In this document: positions 54,834 to 62,583 of the stretch, piece by piece | How the letters are laid out: every line of letters begins with the position of its first letter | How positions within the stretch are numbered: position 1 is the stretch's first letter | Made by a program: the position numbers and the translations under genes | The notes under the pieces: model-generated | What the model was told of the DNA's origin: nothing | What the model saw: only the letters and a program-made list of their open reading frames with translations | Databases searched by the model: none | Origin: Vicingus serpentipes | Lineage (GTDB): Bacteria > Bacteroidota > Bacteroidia > Flavobacteriales_E > Vicingaceae | Assembly (NCBI RefSeq): GCF_007993035.1 | Contig: NZ_VOOS01000004.1 | Span: 186,001 to 250,000, forward strand | Direction: 5' to 3' | Length of the DNA stretch: 64,000 nt

Positions 54834-56042
54834 ATGAATAAGATTAAATTAATGTTAACATCAGCTTTTTTTACAATAGCTATTTATTCTTTTTCTCAAG
54901 AAGTAACCAACACTAAATTTGGTAAAGGCCTTTATAATGTTGTTGCAGCAGACAGTTCTTGGAGCATGAAGTTTGGAGCAAGATTTCAAACATTATTTAT
55001 AGGTGAATGGAATTTAAATGAAGATGATGGAATTACAGAAGGTACTTCTAAGTTTTTAACTAGAAGAGCAAGGTTAAAATTTGATGGTTTTGCTTACTCG
55101 CCAAAATTGCAATATAAACTTGAGTTGGGCTTAAGTAATAGAGATATTTCAGGAGCAAGCGCATACACAAGTAATTCGCCAAGATATATTTTAGATGCAG
55201 TTTTAAAGTGGAACTTTTATAAAAACTTAACCTTATGGGTTGGACAAACTAAACTACCAGGAAATGTTGAAAGGGTTATTTCTTCAGCAAACCTCCAATT
55301 AGTAGATCGTTCTTTATTAAATAGTAGATTTAATATTGATAGAGATATGGGAGCTCAATTAAGACACCATTTTAAATTAGGAAATGTTGTTATTAGAGAA
55401 ATTATTTCTGCTTCTCAAGGAGAAGGAAGAAACATTACTTCTGATAATTTAGGGGGTTACCAATGGACTAGTAGATTAGAAATTTTACCTTTTGGTAGTT
55501 TTAAAAATAAAGGAGATTATTCAGGAGGAGATTTAAAAAGAGAAGAAAAACCAAAACTAGCTTTAGGAGGTACTTTTGATTACCATGATAGAGCAGTAAA
55601 AAATAGAAGTAATCAAGGAAGTTATATGACCAACGATGTTGGTTTTTATCAAACGGATGTTTATACATTATTTATTGACGCAATGTTCAAATATAAAGGG
55701 TTTTCATTAATGGCAGAATATGCTGATAGAACTGCTGAAGATGCGATAGCAAAAAACTCTGATGGAACAGAAACAGGAGATGTAGTTTCTGTTGGTAATG
55801 GATTAAATGCTCAAGTAGGTTATTTATTTAAAAACAATTGGGAAGTAGCTACCCGTTTTACACAAATTCAATTAGATAAAAAAATTACAGGAAAAGATGT
55901 TGAAACCCAATATACTGTGGGTGTTTCTAAGTATTTATCAGGGCATAAGTTAAAAATACAGTCAGATGTTAGTTATTTAACTGTTGAAAATAGTAAGGAT
56001 AGTGGGTTAATGTATAGGCTTCAAATCGATGTTCATTTCTAA
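54834..56042 (+). CDS. OprO/OprP-type phosphate-selective porin
   Basis: A 402-residue outer membrane beta-barrel. The signal peptide is KIKLMLTSAFFTIAIYSFSQ, and strand-rich sequence follows to a C-terminal aromatic residue (LQIDVHF), as needed for barrel assembly. Blocks such as WSMKFGARFQTLFIGEWN, TRRARLKFDGFAYSPKLQYK and LTLWVGQTKLPGNVERV are typical of the Porin_O_P family. In Pseudomonas these channels bring phosphate or polyphosphate across the outer membrane. The neighbouring Na+/phosphate cotransporter and the TTAAC repeats support a phosphate role here. Confidence 0.85.
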   Translation: MNKIKLMLTSAFFTIAIYSFSQEVTNTKFGKGLYNVVAADSSWSMKFGARFQTLFIGEWNLNEDDGITEGTSKFLTRRARLKFDGFAYSPKLQYKLELGLSNRDISGASAYTSNSPRYILDAVLKWNFYKNLTLWVGQTKLPGNVERVISSANLQLVDRSLLNSRFNIDRDMGAQLRHHFKLGNVVIREIISASQGEGRNITSDNLGGYQWTSRLEILPFGSFKNKGDYSGGDLKREEKPKLALGGTFDYHDRAVKNRSNQGSYMTNDVGFYQTDVYTLFIDAMFKYKGFSLMAEYADRTAEDAIAKNSDGTETGDVVSVGNGLNAQVGYLFKNNWEVATRFTQIQLDKKITGKDVETQYTVGVSKYLSGHKLKIQSDVSYLTVENSKDSGLMYRLQIDVHF

Positions 56043-56044
56043 AA

Positions 56045-56066
56045 TTAACATTAATTTAACACCCTA
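56045..56066 (+). promoter_or_regulatory. Candidate PHO box: two 11-bp repeats before the Na/Pi cotransporter
   Basis: TTAACATTAAT (56045) and TTAACACCCTA (56056) begin 48 and 37 bp before the TA of an exact -7 box. They start two bases after the porin stop. This is the same register as at the porin promoter. Confidence 0.6.
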
Positions 56067-56092
56067 AAAAAACCTCATTAAAAAAGACACTT

Positions 56093-56100
56093 TAGATTTG
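56093..56100 (+). promoter_or_regulatory. -7 promoter element of the Na/Pi cotransporter gene
   Basis: TAGATTTG matches TAnnTTTG exactly, 17 bp before the ATG. The porin and cotransporter genes therefore appear to have separate promoters despite the 75-bp gap. Confidence 0.6.
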
Positions 56101-56117
56101 CTAAAAATTAAATAATT

Positions 56118-57812
56118 ATGGAATTCGGAATAATAGAAATTTTAAAATTAATAGGAGCTCTTGGTTTTTTCATTTACGGAATGAAAATAATGAGTGAAGG
56201 AATTCAAAAAGCTGCTGGTAGTGGCATGAGAAAAATACTTAGTACCATGACCAAAAACAGGTACATGGGCGTATTAACAGGGTTTTTAGTAACCTGTTTA
56301 GTACAGTCGTCTTCTGCCAGCACAGTAATGGCAGTAAGTTTTGTTAATGCAGGACTACTTTCTTTAGTTGAGTCAGCAGGTATAATGTTAGGAGCTAATA
56401 TTGGAACAACAATTACTGGTTGGTTAGTTGCTGTATTAGGGTTTAAAGTGAAAATGGCGGCAATGGCACTTCCTCTTTTAGCTTTTGGTGTTCCAATGAT
56501 GTTTATGAAGAAAAACAGAACTAAAAGTATTGGCCAATTTATAGTTGGTTTTGCTATATTGTTTTGGGGTTTATCTGAGTTAAAACATTCAGTTCCAGAT
56601 ATTAAAAATAGCCCTGAAATTCTTCATTTTTTAGGTGATTATGCTCATACAGGATTTTTAAGTAACATATTCTTTATTATAGTAGGAACTATTTTAACAA
56701 TTGTTGTACAATCTTCTAGTGCATCTATGGCATTAACACAAACATTATGTTTTAGTGGTATTATTCCTTTTGAAGTTGCAGCAGCTATGATTTTAGGTGA
56801 AAATATTGGAACGACAATTACTGCAGAGTTGGCGTCTTTACCAGCAAATGTTCATGCAAAAAGATCGGCAAGAATACACTCTATGTTTAATATTGTTGGG
56901 GTAAGTTGGGCTGTTCTTTTAATAACTTTTACTCCTGCTCTAGACGGGGTTAGAGCTATTGCAATGAACTGGTTAGGTTCAGCAGACCCAATGACAGCAG
57001 AAGGAGCCCCAATGGGATTAGCTATATTCCACACAGCATTTAATGTGGTTAATGTGGGTATCATGATTTGGTTTGTACCGCTTCTAGTAAAATTAGCTAT
57101 TAAATCTGTTAAATCTAAAGGAGAAGCAGACGAGGAATACCATCTAGAATATATCAGCACAGGTATAATGTCTACACCAGAGATGTCTATTATGGAGGCA
57201 CAAAAAGAAATAGCTAAATTTGGTGAGGTAGTAAAAAGAATGAATGGATTTCTTAAAAGTTTAATAATTACAACAGACTCAAAAGAAATTAGCAAAACCC
57301 TTGCTCGTGTTAAAAAATACGAAGACATTACTGATAGAATAGAAGTTGATGTTGCTGATTATTTAGCTAAAGTTGCTGAAGGTGAAATGAGCGAAAACTC
57401 TAGTATTCGAGTTAGAGGTATGTTGCGTATTATAGGAAACCTTGAAAGAATGGGAGACATTTATTATCAAATGTCAAAAGGAATTGAAAGAAAGAATGAA
57501 CAAAAAGTTTATTTTACTCCTGAACAAAGAGAAAAATTATTAAACATGTTTGAATTAGTTGAAACAGCACTGGAAAACATGGTTAAAAACCTAGATGGAC
57601 ATTACGAAGATATTTCTTTAACCAAAGCAACAGAGCTTGAAAACAGTATTAACGCTTATAGAAAAACAATAAGAAAAGAACATTTCGAAAGCGTAGAGCG
57701 AGGTGATTATAATTTCCAGAGTGCTACAGTTTATAGCGAATTGTTTAATTCTTTAGAGAAAATAGGCGATCACACTATTAATGTTACCGAAGGAGTTACT
57801 GGGGAACATTAA
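56118..57812 (+). CDS. Na+/phosphate cotransporter with C-terminal PhoU-like domain
   Basis: A 564-residue protein of the NptA/Na-Pi cotransporter II family. Two inverted membrane halves carry the paired QSSS motifs (LVQSSSASTVMA near 65 and VVQSSSASMALT near 198). Each is followed by a GANIGTT / GENIGTT block, which line the transport path. Residues about 350-564 are a helical PhoU-like domain (MLRIIGNLERMGDIYYQM; LFNSLEKIGDHTINV). It imports inorganic phosphate with sodium at the inner membrane, and the PhoU part probably regulates it. It follows the phosphate porin and has its own TTAAC-repeat promoter. Confidence 0.93.
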   Translation: MEFGIIEILKLIGALGFFIYGMKIMSEGIQKAAGSGMRKILSTMTKNRYMGVLTGFLVTCLVQSSSASTVMAVSFVNAGLLSLVESAGIMLGANIGTTITGWLVAVLGFKVKMAAMALPLLAFGVPMMFMKKNRTKSIGQFIVGFAILFWGLSELKHSVPDIKNSPEILHFLGDYAHTGFLSNIFFIIVGTILTIVVQSSSASMALTQTLCFSGIIPFEVAAAMILGENIGTTITAELASLPANVHAKRSARIHSMFNIVGVSWAVLLITFTPALDGVRAIAMNWLGSADPMTAEGAPMGLAIFHTAFNVVNVGIMIWFVPLLVKLAIKSVKSKGEADEEYHLEYISTGIMSTPEMSIMEAQKEIAKFGEVVKRMNGFLKSLIITTDSKEISKTLARVKKYEDITDRIEVDVADYLAKVAEGEMSENSSIRVRGMLRIIGNLERMGDIYYQMSKGIERKNEQKVYFTPEQREKLLNMFELVETALENMVKNLDGHYEDISLTKATELENSINAYRKTIRKEHFESVERGDYNFQSATVYSELFNSLEKIGDHTINVTEGVTGEH

Positions 57813-57818
57813 TTTTTC

Positions 57819-57840
57819 TTAACATTAATTTAATATAGGT
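57819..57840 (+). promoter_or_regulatory. Weaker TTAAC repeat pair after the cotransporter
   Basis: TTAACATTAAT (57819) and TTAATATAGGT (57830) are 11 bp apart and nearly identical to the box at 56045. The nearest -7-like sequence (TACTTTG at 57899) is far away and two bases out of register, so function for the next gene is doubtful. Confidence 0.25.
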
Positions 57841-57883
57841 AACACATCTTTAACAATTAGATAAAAATGTGTTACCTTTTTTT
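57837..57883 (+). terminator. Rho-independent terminator after the Na/Pi cotransporter
   Basis: A perfect 11-bp stem (AGGTAACACAT / ATGTGTTACCT) with a 19-base loop and a run of seven Ts. Confidence 0.8.
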
Positions 57884-57921
57884 ATGTTTCAATGTTGTTA
57901 CTTTGCTTAAAAATTCAAACT

Positions 57922-58239
57922 ATGAAACAGACAATATTTTCAATCCTTTTTTTACTTTCAGTTATTGCTTTTGCAAACAACAACGAAACAACAAAAATTA
58001 AAACGACAACACTTCAAGGAAAGGTTGTTGATAACACAGAAAGCTTAACAGGAGTAAAAGTTACTATTGACAACCAAGAAACAGTTGTATACACGGATTT
58101 TGATGGAAACTTTTCTTTAGAAAACATTCCTGTTGGAACTCATAAAATAGAATTAAGCTTAATTACTTATAAAAACAAAGAAGTAAGTGTTGATTTATCT
58201 CAAGAGAATAAAATTGAAATAAAGTTAGAGGCAAAATAA
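57922..58239 (+). CDS. Small secreted CarboxypepD_reg-like domain protein
   Basis: 105 residues from the ATG at 57922, which opens the signal peptide MKQTIFSILFLLSVIAFA; ten more residues from 57892 would spoil it. The mature part is one carboxypeptidase-regulatory-like Ig domain (LQGKVVDNTESLTGVKVTI; VYTDFDGNFSLENIPVGTH), the module normally found at the N terminus of SusC-type TonB receptors. Here it stands alone, with no plug or barrel after it. Flanked by terminators on both sides, so it is a single-gene unit. Function unknown; a periplasmic binding or scaffolding part is possible. Confidence 0.75.
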   Translation: MKQTIFSILFLLSVIAFANNNETTKIKTTTLQGKVVDNTESLTGVKVTIDNQETVVYTDFDGNFSLENIPVGTHKIELSLITYKNKEVSVDLSQENKIEIKLEAK

Positions 58240-58255
58240 AAAAGTATTTAAAAAC

Positions 58256-58285
58256 AAAAAAAACCTCGCTTTGCGGGGTTTTTTT
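58256..58285 (+). terminator. Rho-independent terminator after the small CarboxypepD_reg protein
   Basis: AAAAAAACCTCGC and GCGGGGTTTTTTT pair around a three-base loop (one G-T pair), with a T tail. Confidence 0.85.
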
Positions 58286-58343
58286 GTTTAAAAAACATAA
58301 CAAATAATTTTTTTAAACGTAATGTATTAAAAAAACAAGAAAC

Positions 58344-58805
58344 ATGCATAAAAGAATAGCTTTAATAATATTAATTACTTCAATATCTCTGTTTAGTTAT
58401 TGTCAAAAAATAAATAAGATAGATGGTTTTTTTGTTGATGAAAAAGGACAAAAATATAGTGGAGATTTGATTTCTTATTATGAAAACGGAAACAAAGAAT
58501 TTGTTTATTTAATAAATGATGGTGTTGAAGATGGCGTCGTTTTGTTTTATTATGAAAACGGAAACATTATGGAAGAAGGGTTTTATAAGGAGGGATTAAA
58601 GTCTGGAAAATGGGTAAAATGGGGAGAAAACGGAAACAAACTAGCAGAAGCAAATTATGATAAAGGAATAAAACATGGAAGCTGGTTGGTTTGGGATGAA
58701 AAGGGTGTTAATAGATATGAAATGGAATACAATAATGGAAATAGATCGGGTACATGGATAAGTAGAAATGAATCAGGGGATGTTGTTAGCAATAAAACAT
58801 ATTAA
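58344..58805 (+). CDS. Small secreted YwqK/MORN_2-repeat protein
   Basis: A 153-residue protein with a signal peptide (RIALIILITSISLFSYCQ) and about five repeats of the type 'YYENGN...EG.Y..G...G.W'. The same repeat family makes up the 504-residue protein at 52.3-53.8 kb. The repeat is visible in the DNA too: a 20-bp block is identical at 58475-58494 and 58547-58566. Start at the only ATG before the signal. It lies between the phosphate transport genes and the response regulator. Function unknown. Confidence 0.78.
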   Translation: MHKRIALIILITSISLFSYCQKINKIDGFFVDEKGQKYSGDLISYYENGNKEFVYLINDGVEDGVVLFYYENGNIMEEGFYKEGLKSGKWVKWGENGNKLAEANYDKGIKHGSWLVWDEKGVNRYEMEYNNGNRSGTWISRNESGDVVSNKTY

Positions 58806-58827
58806 TGTGTTTATTTTTAATACTACC

Positions 58828-58849
58828 TTAACCTTCTGTTAACCACAAA
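58828..58849 (+). promoter_or_regulatory. Candidate PHO box before the response regulator gene
   Basis: TTAACCTTCTG (58828) and TTAACCACAAA (58839) are 11 bp apart. The second begins exactly 26 bp before TAATTTTC (58865-58872), a one-mismatch -7 box placed 18 bp before the ATG. The register equals that of the porin promoter, which suggests autoregulation. Confidence 0.55.
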
Positions 58850-58864
58850 ATAGAAATGTAAAGT

Positions 58865-58872
58865 TAATTTTC
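58865..58872 (+). promoter_or_regulatory. -7-like element of the response regulator gene
   Basis: TAATTTTC differs from TAnnTTTG only in the last base. Its choice rests on its fixed distance from the TTAAC repeats. Confidence 0.4.
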
Positions 58873-58890
58873 TAGTAAAATTACTTTACA

Positions 58891-59571
58891 ATGTCCTCTA
58901 GTATAGCGGTTCTTTCTAACAACAAAAACGAAAGTTTAGATTTAATTTCTCTTTTAAATAAAGAGGGTTATGACGCTTTATTTTATTCCGACGCTAAAAA
59001 GCAAACTTTAGAAAATATATTGAACTCTTCCCCTAGAATTGTTTTAATTGACTTAGACCTTGAAATAACAGACGGGATTGAAGTCTGTCATTTTTTGAAA
59101 AACGAAAAGAAGATTAACTCTTTTCTTTTTATTTTTTCAGATAGAAATGAAGAATATATTGAAATAGAAGCTTTTAAAGCAGGCGCAGACGATTATATTT
59201 TAAAGACAATTAATCCTCGTTTGTTATTAAAAAAAATAAGCGCTATACTAAATCGAAGCAAACAAAATAAGGCTAATTTTGAACAAAAACAACTTGTTTT
59301 TAAGGATGTAATTGTTGACTTATATAGTTATACGGTTTATAAGAAAAATACAGCAATATATCTTCCTAGAAAAGATTTCGAAATCTTACAGCTTTTTATA
59401 TTAAACCCTCAAAAAGTTTATTCTAGAGAAGAAATACACAGGATAGTGTGGTCTACAGAAGATAACTTTAACCCAAGAATAATAGACGTTCACATTAGAA
59501 AAATAAGAGAAAAAGTTGGCAACTATTTTATTGAAACGATAAAAGGTGTTGGTTATCGCTTAGCAGCATAA
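58891..59571 (+). CDS. OmpR/PhoB-type response regulator with degenerate acidic pocket
   Basis: A 226-residue regulator. The receiver domain (1-120) keeps the phospho-acceptor Asp54 (VLIDLDLEITDG), Ser83 (FIFSDRN) and Lys105 (DDYILKTINP). The N-terminal acidic pair is missing: residues 5-13 read IAVLSNNKN where typical proteins have ILIVDDE. The C-terminal winged helix (125-226) is normal for the OmpR/PhoB family (PRKDFEILQLFILNPQKVYS; IIDVHIRKIREKV; IKGVGYRL). No histidine kinase gene is adjacent. Its position and the PhoB-like DNA-binding domain make it the candidate regulator of the phosphate genes here. Phosphorylation may be weak or absent. Confidence 0.88.
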   Translation: MSSSIAVLSNNKNESLDLISLLNKEGYDALFYSDAKKQTLENILNSSPRIVLIDLDLEITDGIEVCHFLKNEKKINSFLFIFSDRNEEYIEIEAFKAGADDYILKTINPRLLLKKISAILNRSKQNKANFEQKQLVFKDVIVDLYSYTVYKKNTAIYLPRKDFEILQLFILNPQKVYSREEIHRIVWSTEDNFNPRIIDVHIRKIREKVGNYFIETIKGVGYRLAA

Positions 59572-59584
59572 GAGTTTAATTAAC

Positions 59585-59620
59585 AAAAAAGGGAGCAAGT
59601 TTTTTCTTGCTCCCTTTTTT
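59585..59620. terminator. Bidirectional terminator between response regulator and TonB receptor
   Basis: A perfect 15-bp stem (AAAAAAGGGAGCAAG / CTTGCTCCCTTTTTT) with a six-base loop lies between convergent genes, with T runs on both strands. Confidence 0.93.
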
Positions 59621-59636
59621 GTTTTGTATTCTATTC

Positions 59637-62483
59637 TTATTTGAAAGTATAGCTATATCCTACTCCAAAAAACCTTCCTTCACTATATGATGAAAATATT
59701 TCGTCGTTCGCGTTAAACGAGCTATATATACGCTGTCTTTTTTGATTTAGCACATTTCTTACGTTAAAGCTAATTTTATGACGTTTAATCTCTCCTCCTA
59801 AGCTTTTAGATAGTTTAATGGTTAAATCATGAAAAGCTTTGTCATAAACATCAGGAATTCTTCCTATACCTACAATAGCTAAGCTTTTCCCTTGTACGTT
59901 ATAACTAAGTGTTGCGTCGATTCCTTTATCTCGATTTGTATAGCCTAAAAAGCTATTAATTAAAAATGGTGCTTGACCTTGAAAGTCTCTTGTCTTTTCA
60001 ACTGTTTGTCCATCTCTAGCTTCTAATGTTCTTGATTGAAACTCAATATCGCTCATTTCAACTTCTGATTTTGCAAAAGTTACGTTAGATCCAATTGAAA
60101 TGTTTTTAAGTTTTTCACTGATAAATTCTAGGTTCTTTTTTACTTCAAACTCAACACCCAAAACAGTTGCTTTATCAACGTTTCTAGGCGTAATGTTGTC
60201 GGCACTTGTTGCGTTGTAAGAAACAACTTCTATTGGGTTAGTAAATGTTTTATAAAAACCACTTACTGAAACAATGTCTGTTGAACCCATGTATTTTTCA
60301 AAACGTAAGTCGTAATTGTTAATGTGTGTTTGAACTAAATCAAGATTTCCAATAAAAGTAATCTGCGTAACTGCATCGTAAATTTGAGCGCCCGACTTTT
60401 CCTTAAAAGATGGTCTTGCTAGCGTTCTACTAAAGTTACCTCTAATGTTTATGTCTTTTGCTACAGCATAAACCATACTAACAGCAGGAAGGAAGTCTAA
60501 TTCATCTAAAACCACACGGTCTTTATACACGTCTTCATTAGGGTCAATTACAGTTTGTCTTTGCCCAGTATATTTCATCTCTGCTTTTTCAACACGAGCA
60601 CCATAAATTACTTTAAATGAACTATCAATTGGTAGTTCGTTCATAATATAACCAGCAAGAACAGTTTGTCCTGCAACGTAAATGTTTGAAGAGTCAACCT
60701 GTCCTATTGCATAAATACCCTCTCCTGTAACTGGTGAGTTAGCAGCACTAAACAAGTATTCGCTTGTAAAAAGCTGATCTGGATTTCCTGAGTATTCTGG
60801 CTGCCCAATATTTCTAAAGTTGTATTCAACAACATCAAAAGAGCGTTCTTTAAAAACATAGTTAACACCTGTTTTAAGTGTGCTTTTCATTTCCGACCAT
60901 TGGTTAAAATCCCATTTTAAGTCTGCTTTTGCGTTTAAATTTATTTCTTCAAGATTTCTGTATGCTCTATTTACAAGGGCGCCTTCACCATAAGCTAAAG
61001 TGTATTCTCCAGCATCAGAAATTACATAAATAGTTTGCCTTAAGTCTGGCTCTTTGTTTAAAGCGAGAGATGGAGATATGGCTGTTTTTAATTCCAGTTT
61101 TTTATTAAATTGGTGTTTTGATGACAATAATATATTGCTAATACTTCTTTGGTTATAATAAAGGTTTGTTTTATCCAACGTAACGTTGTTGTCTGAAAAA
61201 TCGGTGTTTTCTTGCAATAATCTTGTGGCTGTTTTTATTCCGTTTTGCGTATGAAATAAAGTTAATGAGTATTTACTTTTCTCTCTTTTTAAAGAAGTGC
61301 TTAATAATCCATTCCAAAGAACTTCTTGCTTGCCTACCGAACCATTATTTTGTTCAACCAACTCAAGATTAAACTTAGAGGTTGTATCACTGTTTTGGAA
61401 GGTGTTAAATTCAAAATCGTCATAGAAAGTATATTGCATACTATAACCTAATGAAGCAACAAACCCTATCGTGTTTTTCTCTCCATCAAACTGATTACCA
61501 TAAGTAATGTTGTATCGTTGGTTCAATAAACTGTTTGCCTCTATTGCAGACATATCTCTATCAAAAGCTCTAGTTGCCTTTTGAACAGAAATGTCATTTT
61601 GTTGACTAATTAAAGGTCTTGGTATTTCACTTTTTGGGTTTATTGGGTTTACTCTCCACCCTGCACCGTCTGCCCAGAGATCAGAAGTGTATCCGTTATA
61701 GGATAAGAAGTCACTTTTAAAGTGCATGTTTGGGTTATAACTAAAAGAAGTTGAAATGCTAAAAAATTTGCTTTCAGGAAAGTCTTTAGTAACAATATCA
61801 ACCATGCCGCCAGTAAAATCTCCTGGAAGGTCTGGTGAAAATGTTTTATACACCACAATATTATCTACCACACTAGTTGGAAATATATCTACTTGTACTG
61901 AATTTCTATCAGGGTCTAAACCAGGAATGGTTATTCCGTTTAATATTGTTTTTGTGTATCTGTCCCCTAAACCTCTTACATAAACATTTTTTCCTCCTTG
62001 AATTGAAACTCCGGTTACTCTTTTTAAAGCCCCCGCAGCTGAGTTATCGCCTGTTTTTGCAAATGTTTGAGCAGAGATACCATCAATTAAATTAACAGAC
62101 TTTCTTTTTATTGTTGAAATAGCAGCTTCGTTATTTCTTACTTGTTTTGCTGTTAATTCAAATGTTTCTCCTGTAATTGATTGGTCTTTCATTCTTAACG
62201 GAACAATTGTTACCCCACCATCTTTAACCACAACATCGCTAACTTTTTGTGTTGCAAACGACACATAAGAACTAACAACGGTATAAGTTCCTGGGGCAAC
62301 AGAAATAGTATAATTTCCATCAAAATCAGTTATTCCTCCTGTTGTTGTTCCTTCAATTATTACACTACAACCTATAAGAGGCAAGCCTGTTGCATCCTCA
62401 ATTACTGTCCCTCTAATTTTTCCAGTTTGAGCAAAAACTCCAAAACTTAAAACTGTTAATGTTACTGCTAAAATATTTTTCAT
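59637..62483 (-). CDS. TonB-dependent outer membrane receptor with CarboxypepD_reg domain
   Basis: 948 residues from the ATG at 62483, which starts the signal peptide MKNILAVTLTVLSFGVFAQ. A start at 62519 would fall inside the terminator hairpin. Domains are a carboxypeptidase-regulatory-like domain (25-110, GTTTGGITDFDGNYTISV), a plug (about 125-250, VYVRGLGDRYTKTILNGITI and DLPGDFTGGMVDIVTKDFPE) and a barrel to the C terminus. The GLGDRYTKTILNG/PGDFTGG plug is typical of a Bacteroidota receptor group distinct from SusC, and there is no SusD gene. A beta-helix lipoprotein gene lies directly upstream. The TTAAC repeats suggest expression under phosphate starvation, so the cargo may be a phosphorus compound. 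Confidence 0.9.
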   Translation of the reverse strand: MKNILAVTLTVLSFGVFAQTGKIRGTVIEDATGLPLIGCSVIIEGTTTGGITDFDGNYTISVAPGTYTVVSSYVSFATQKVSDVVVKDGGVTIVPLRMKDQSITGETFELTAKQVRNNEAAISTIKRKSVNLIDGISAQTFAKTGDNSAAGALKRVTGVSIQGGKNVYVRGLGDRYTKTILNGITIPGLDPDRNSVQVDIFPTSVVDNIVVYKTFSPDLPGDFTGGMVDIVTKDFPESKFFSISTSFSYNPNMHFKSDFLSYNGYTSDLWADGAGWRVNPINPKSEIPRPLISQQNDISVQKATRAFDRDMSAIEANSLLNQRYNITYGNQFDGEKNTIGFVASLGYSMQYTFYDDFEFNTFQNSDTTSKFNLELVEQNNGSVGKQEVLWNGLLSTSLKREKSKYSLTLFHTQNGIKTATRLLQENTDFSDNNVTLDKTNLYYNQRSISNILLSSKHQFNKKLELKTAISPSLALNKEPDLRQTIYVISDAGEYTLAYGEGALVNRAYRNLEEINLNAKADLKWDFNQWSEMKSTLKTGVNYVFKERSFDVVEYNFRNIGQPEYSGNPDQLFTSEYLFSAANSPVTGEGIYAIGQVDSSNIYVAGQTVLAGYIMNELPIDSSFKVIYGARVEKAEMKYTGQRQTVIDPNEDVYKDRVVLDELDFLPAVSMVYAVAKDINIRGNFSRTLARPSFKEKSGAQIYDAVTQITFIGNLDLVQTHINNYDLRFEKYMGSTDIVSVSGFYKTFTNPIEVVSYNATSADNITPRNVDKATVLGVEFEVKKNLEFISEKLKNISIGSNVTFAKSEVEMSDIEFQSRTLEARDGQTVEKTRDFQGQAPFLINSFLGYTNRDKGIDATLSYNVQGKSLAIVGIGRIPDVYDKAFHDLTIKLSKSLGGEIKRHKISFNVRNVLNQKRQRIYSSFNANDEIFSSYSEGRFFGVGYSYTFK

Positions 62484-62498
62484 AAATCTTTTAAAATA

Positions 62499-62530
62499 AA
62501 AATTGCCGCAATGTTTCATGCGGCAATTTT
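62499..62530 (-). terminator. Terminator hairpin between beta-helix lipoprotein and TonB receptor
   Basis: A perfect 12-bp stem (AAAATTGCCGCA / TGCGGCAATTTT) with an eight-base loop. On the minus strand it is followed by TATTTT. It should end the lipoprotein transcript. The -7 box of the receptor gene overlaps its upstream arm. Confidence 0.75.
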
Positions 62531-62531
62531 A
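62524..62531 (-). promoter_or_regulatory. -7-like element of the TonB receptor gene
   Basis: On the minus strand TAAAATTG differs from TAnnTTTG at one base. It is 37 and 48 bp downstream of the two TTAAC-like units, the same distances as at the cotransporter promoter. Confidence 0.45.
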
Positions 62532-62557
62532 AGACTGTAAAATGTTGTAAGTATTAC

Positions 62558-62579
62558 TTCAACATTAACTAATTGTTAA
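62558..62579 (-). promoter_or_regulatory. Candidate PHO box before the TonB receptor gene
   Basis: On the minus strand TTAACAATTAG (from 62579) and TTAATGTTGAA (from 62568) are 11 bp apart. They lie just after the stop of the lipoprotein gene. Confidence 0.55.
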
Positions 62580-62583
62580 TTAG

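Noticed and set aside
56852-57328. A 158-codon open frame on the minus strand.
   Set aside because: Antisense to the well-supported Na/Pi cotransporter; sequence is the reverse shadow of its membrane helices.
58475-58566. A 20-bp exact direct repeat, 72 bp apart.
   Set aside because: It encodes two copies of the YYENGN repeat inside a YwqK-type gene, so it is part of the coding repeat.
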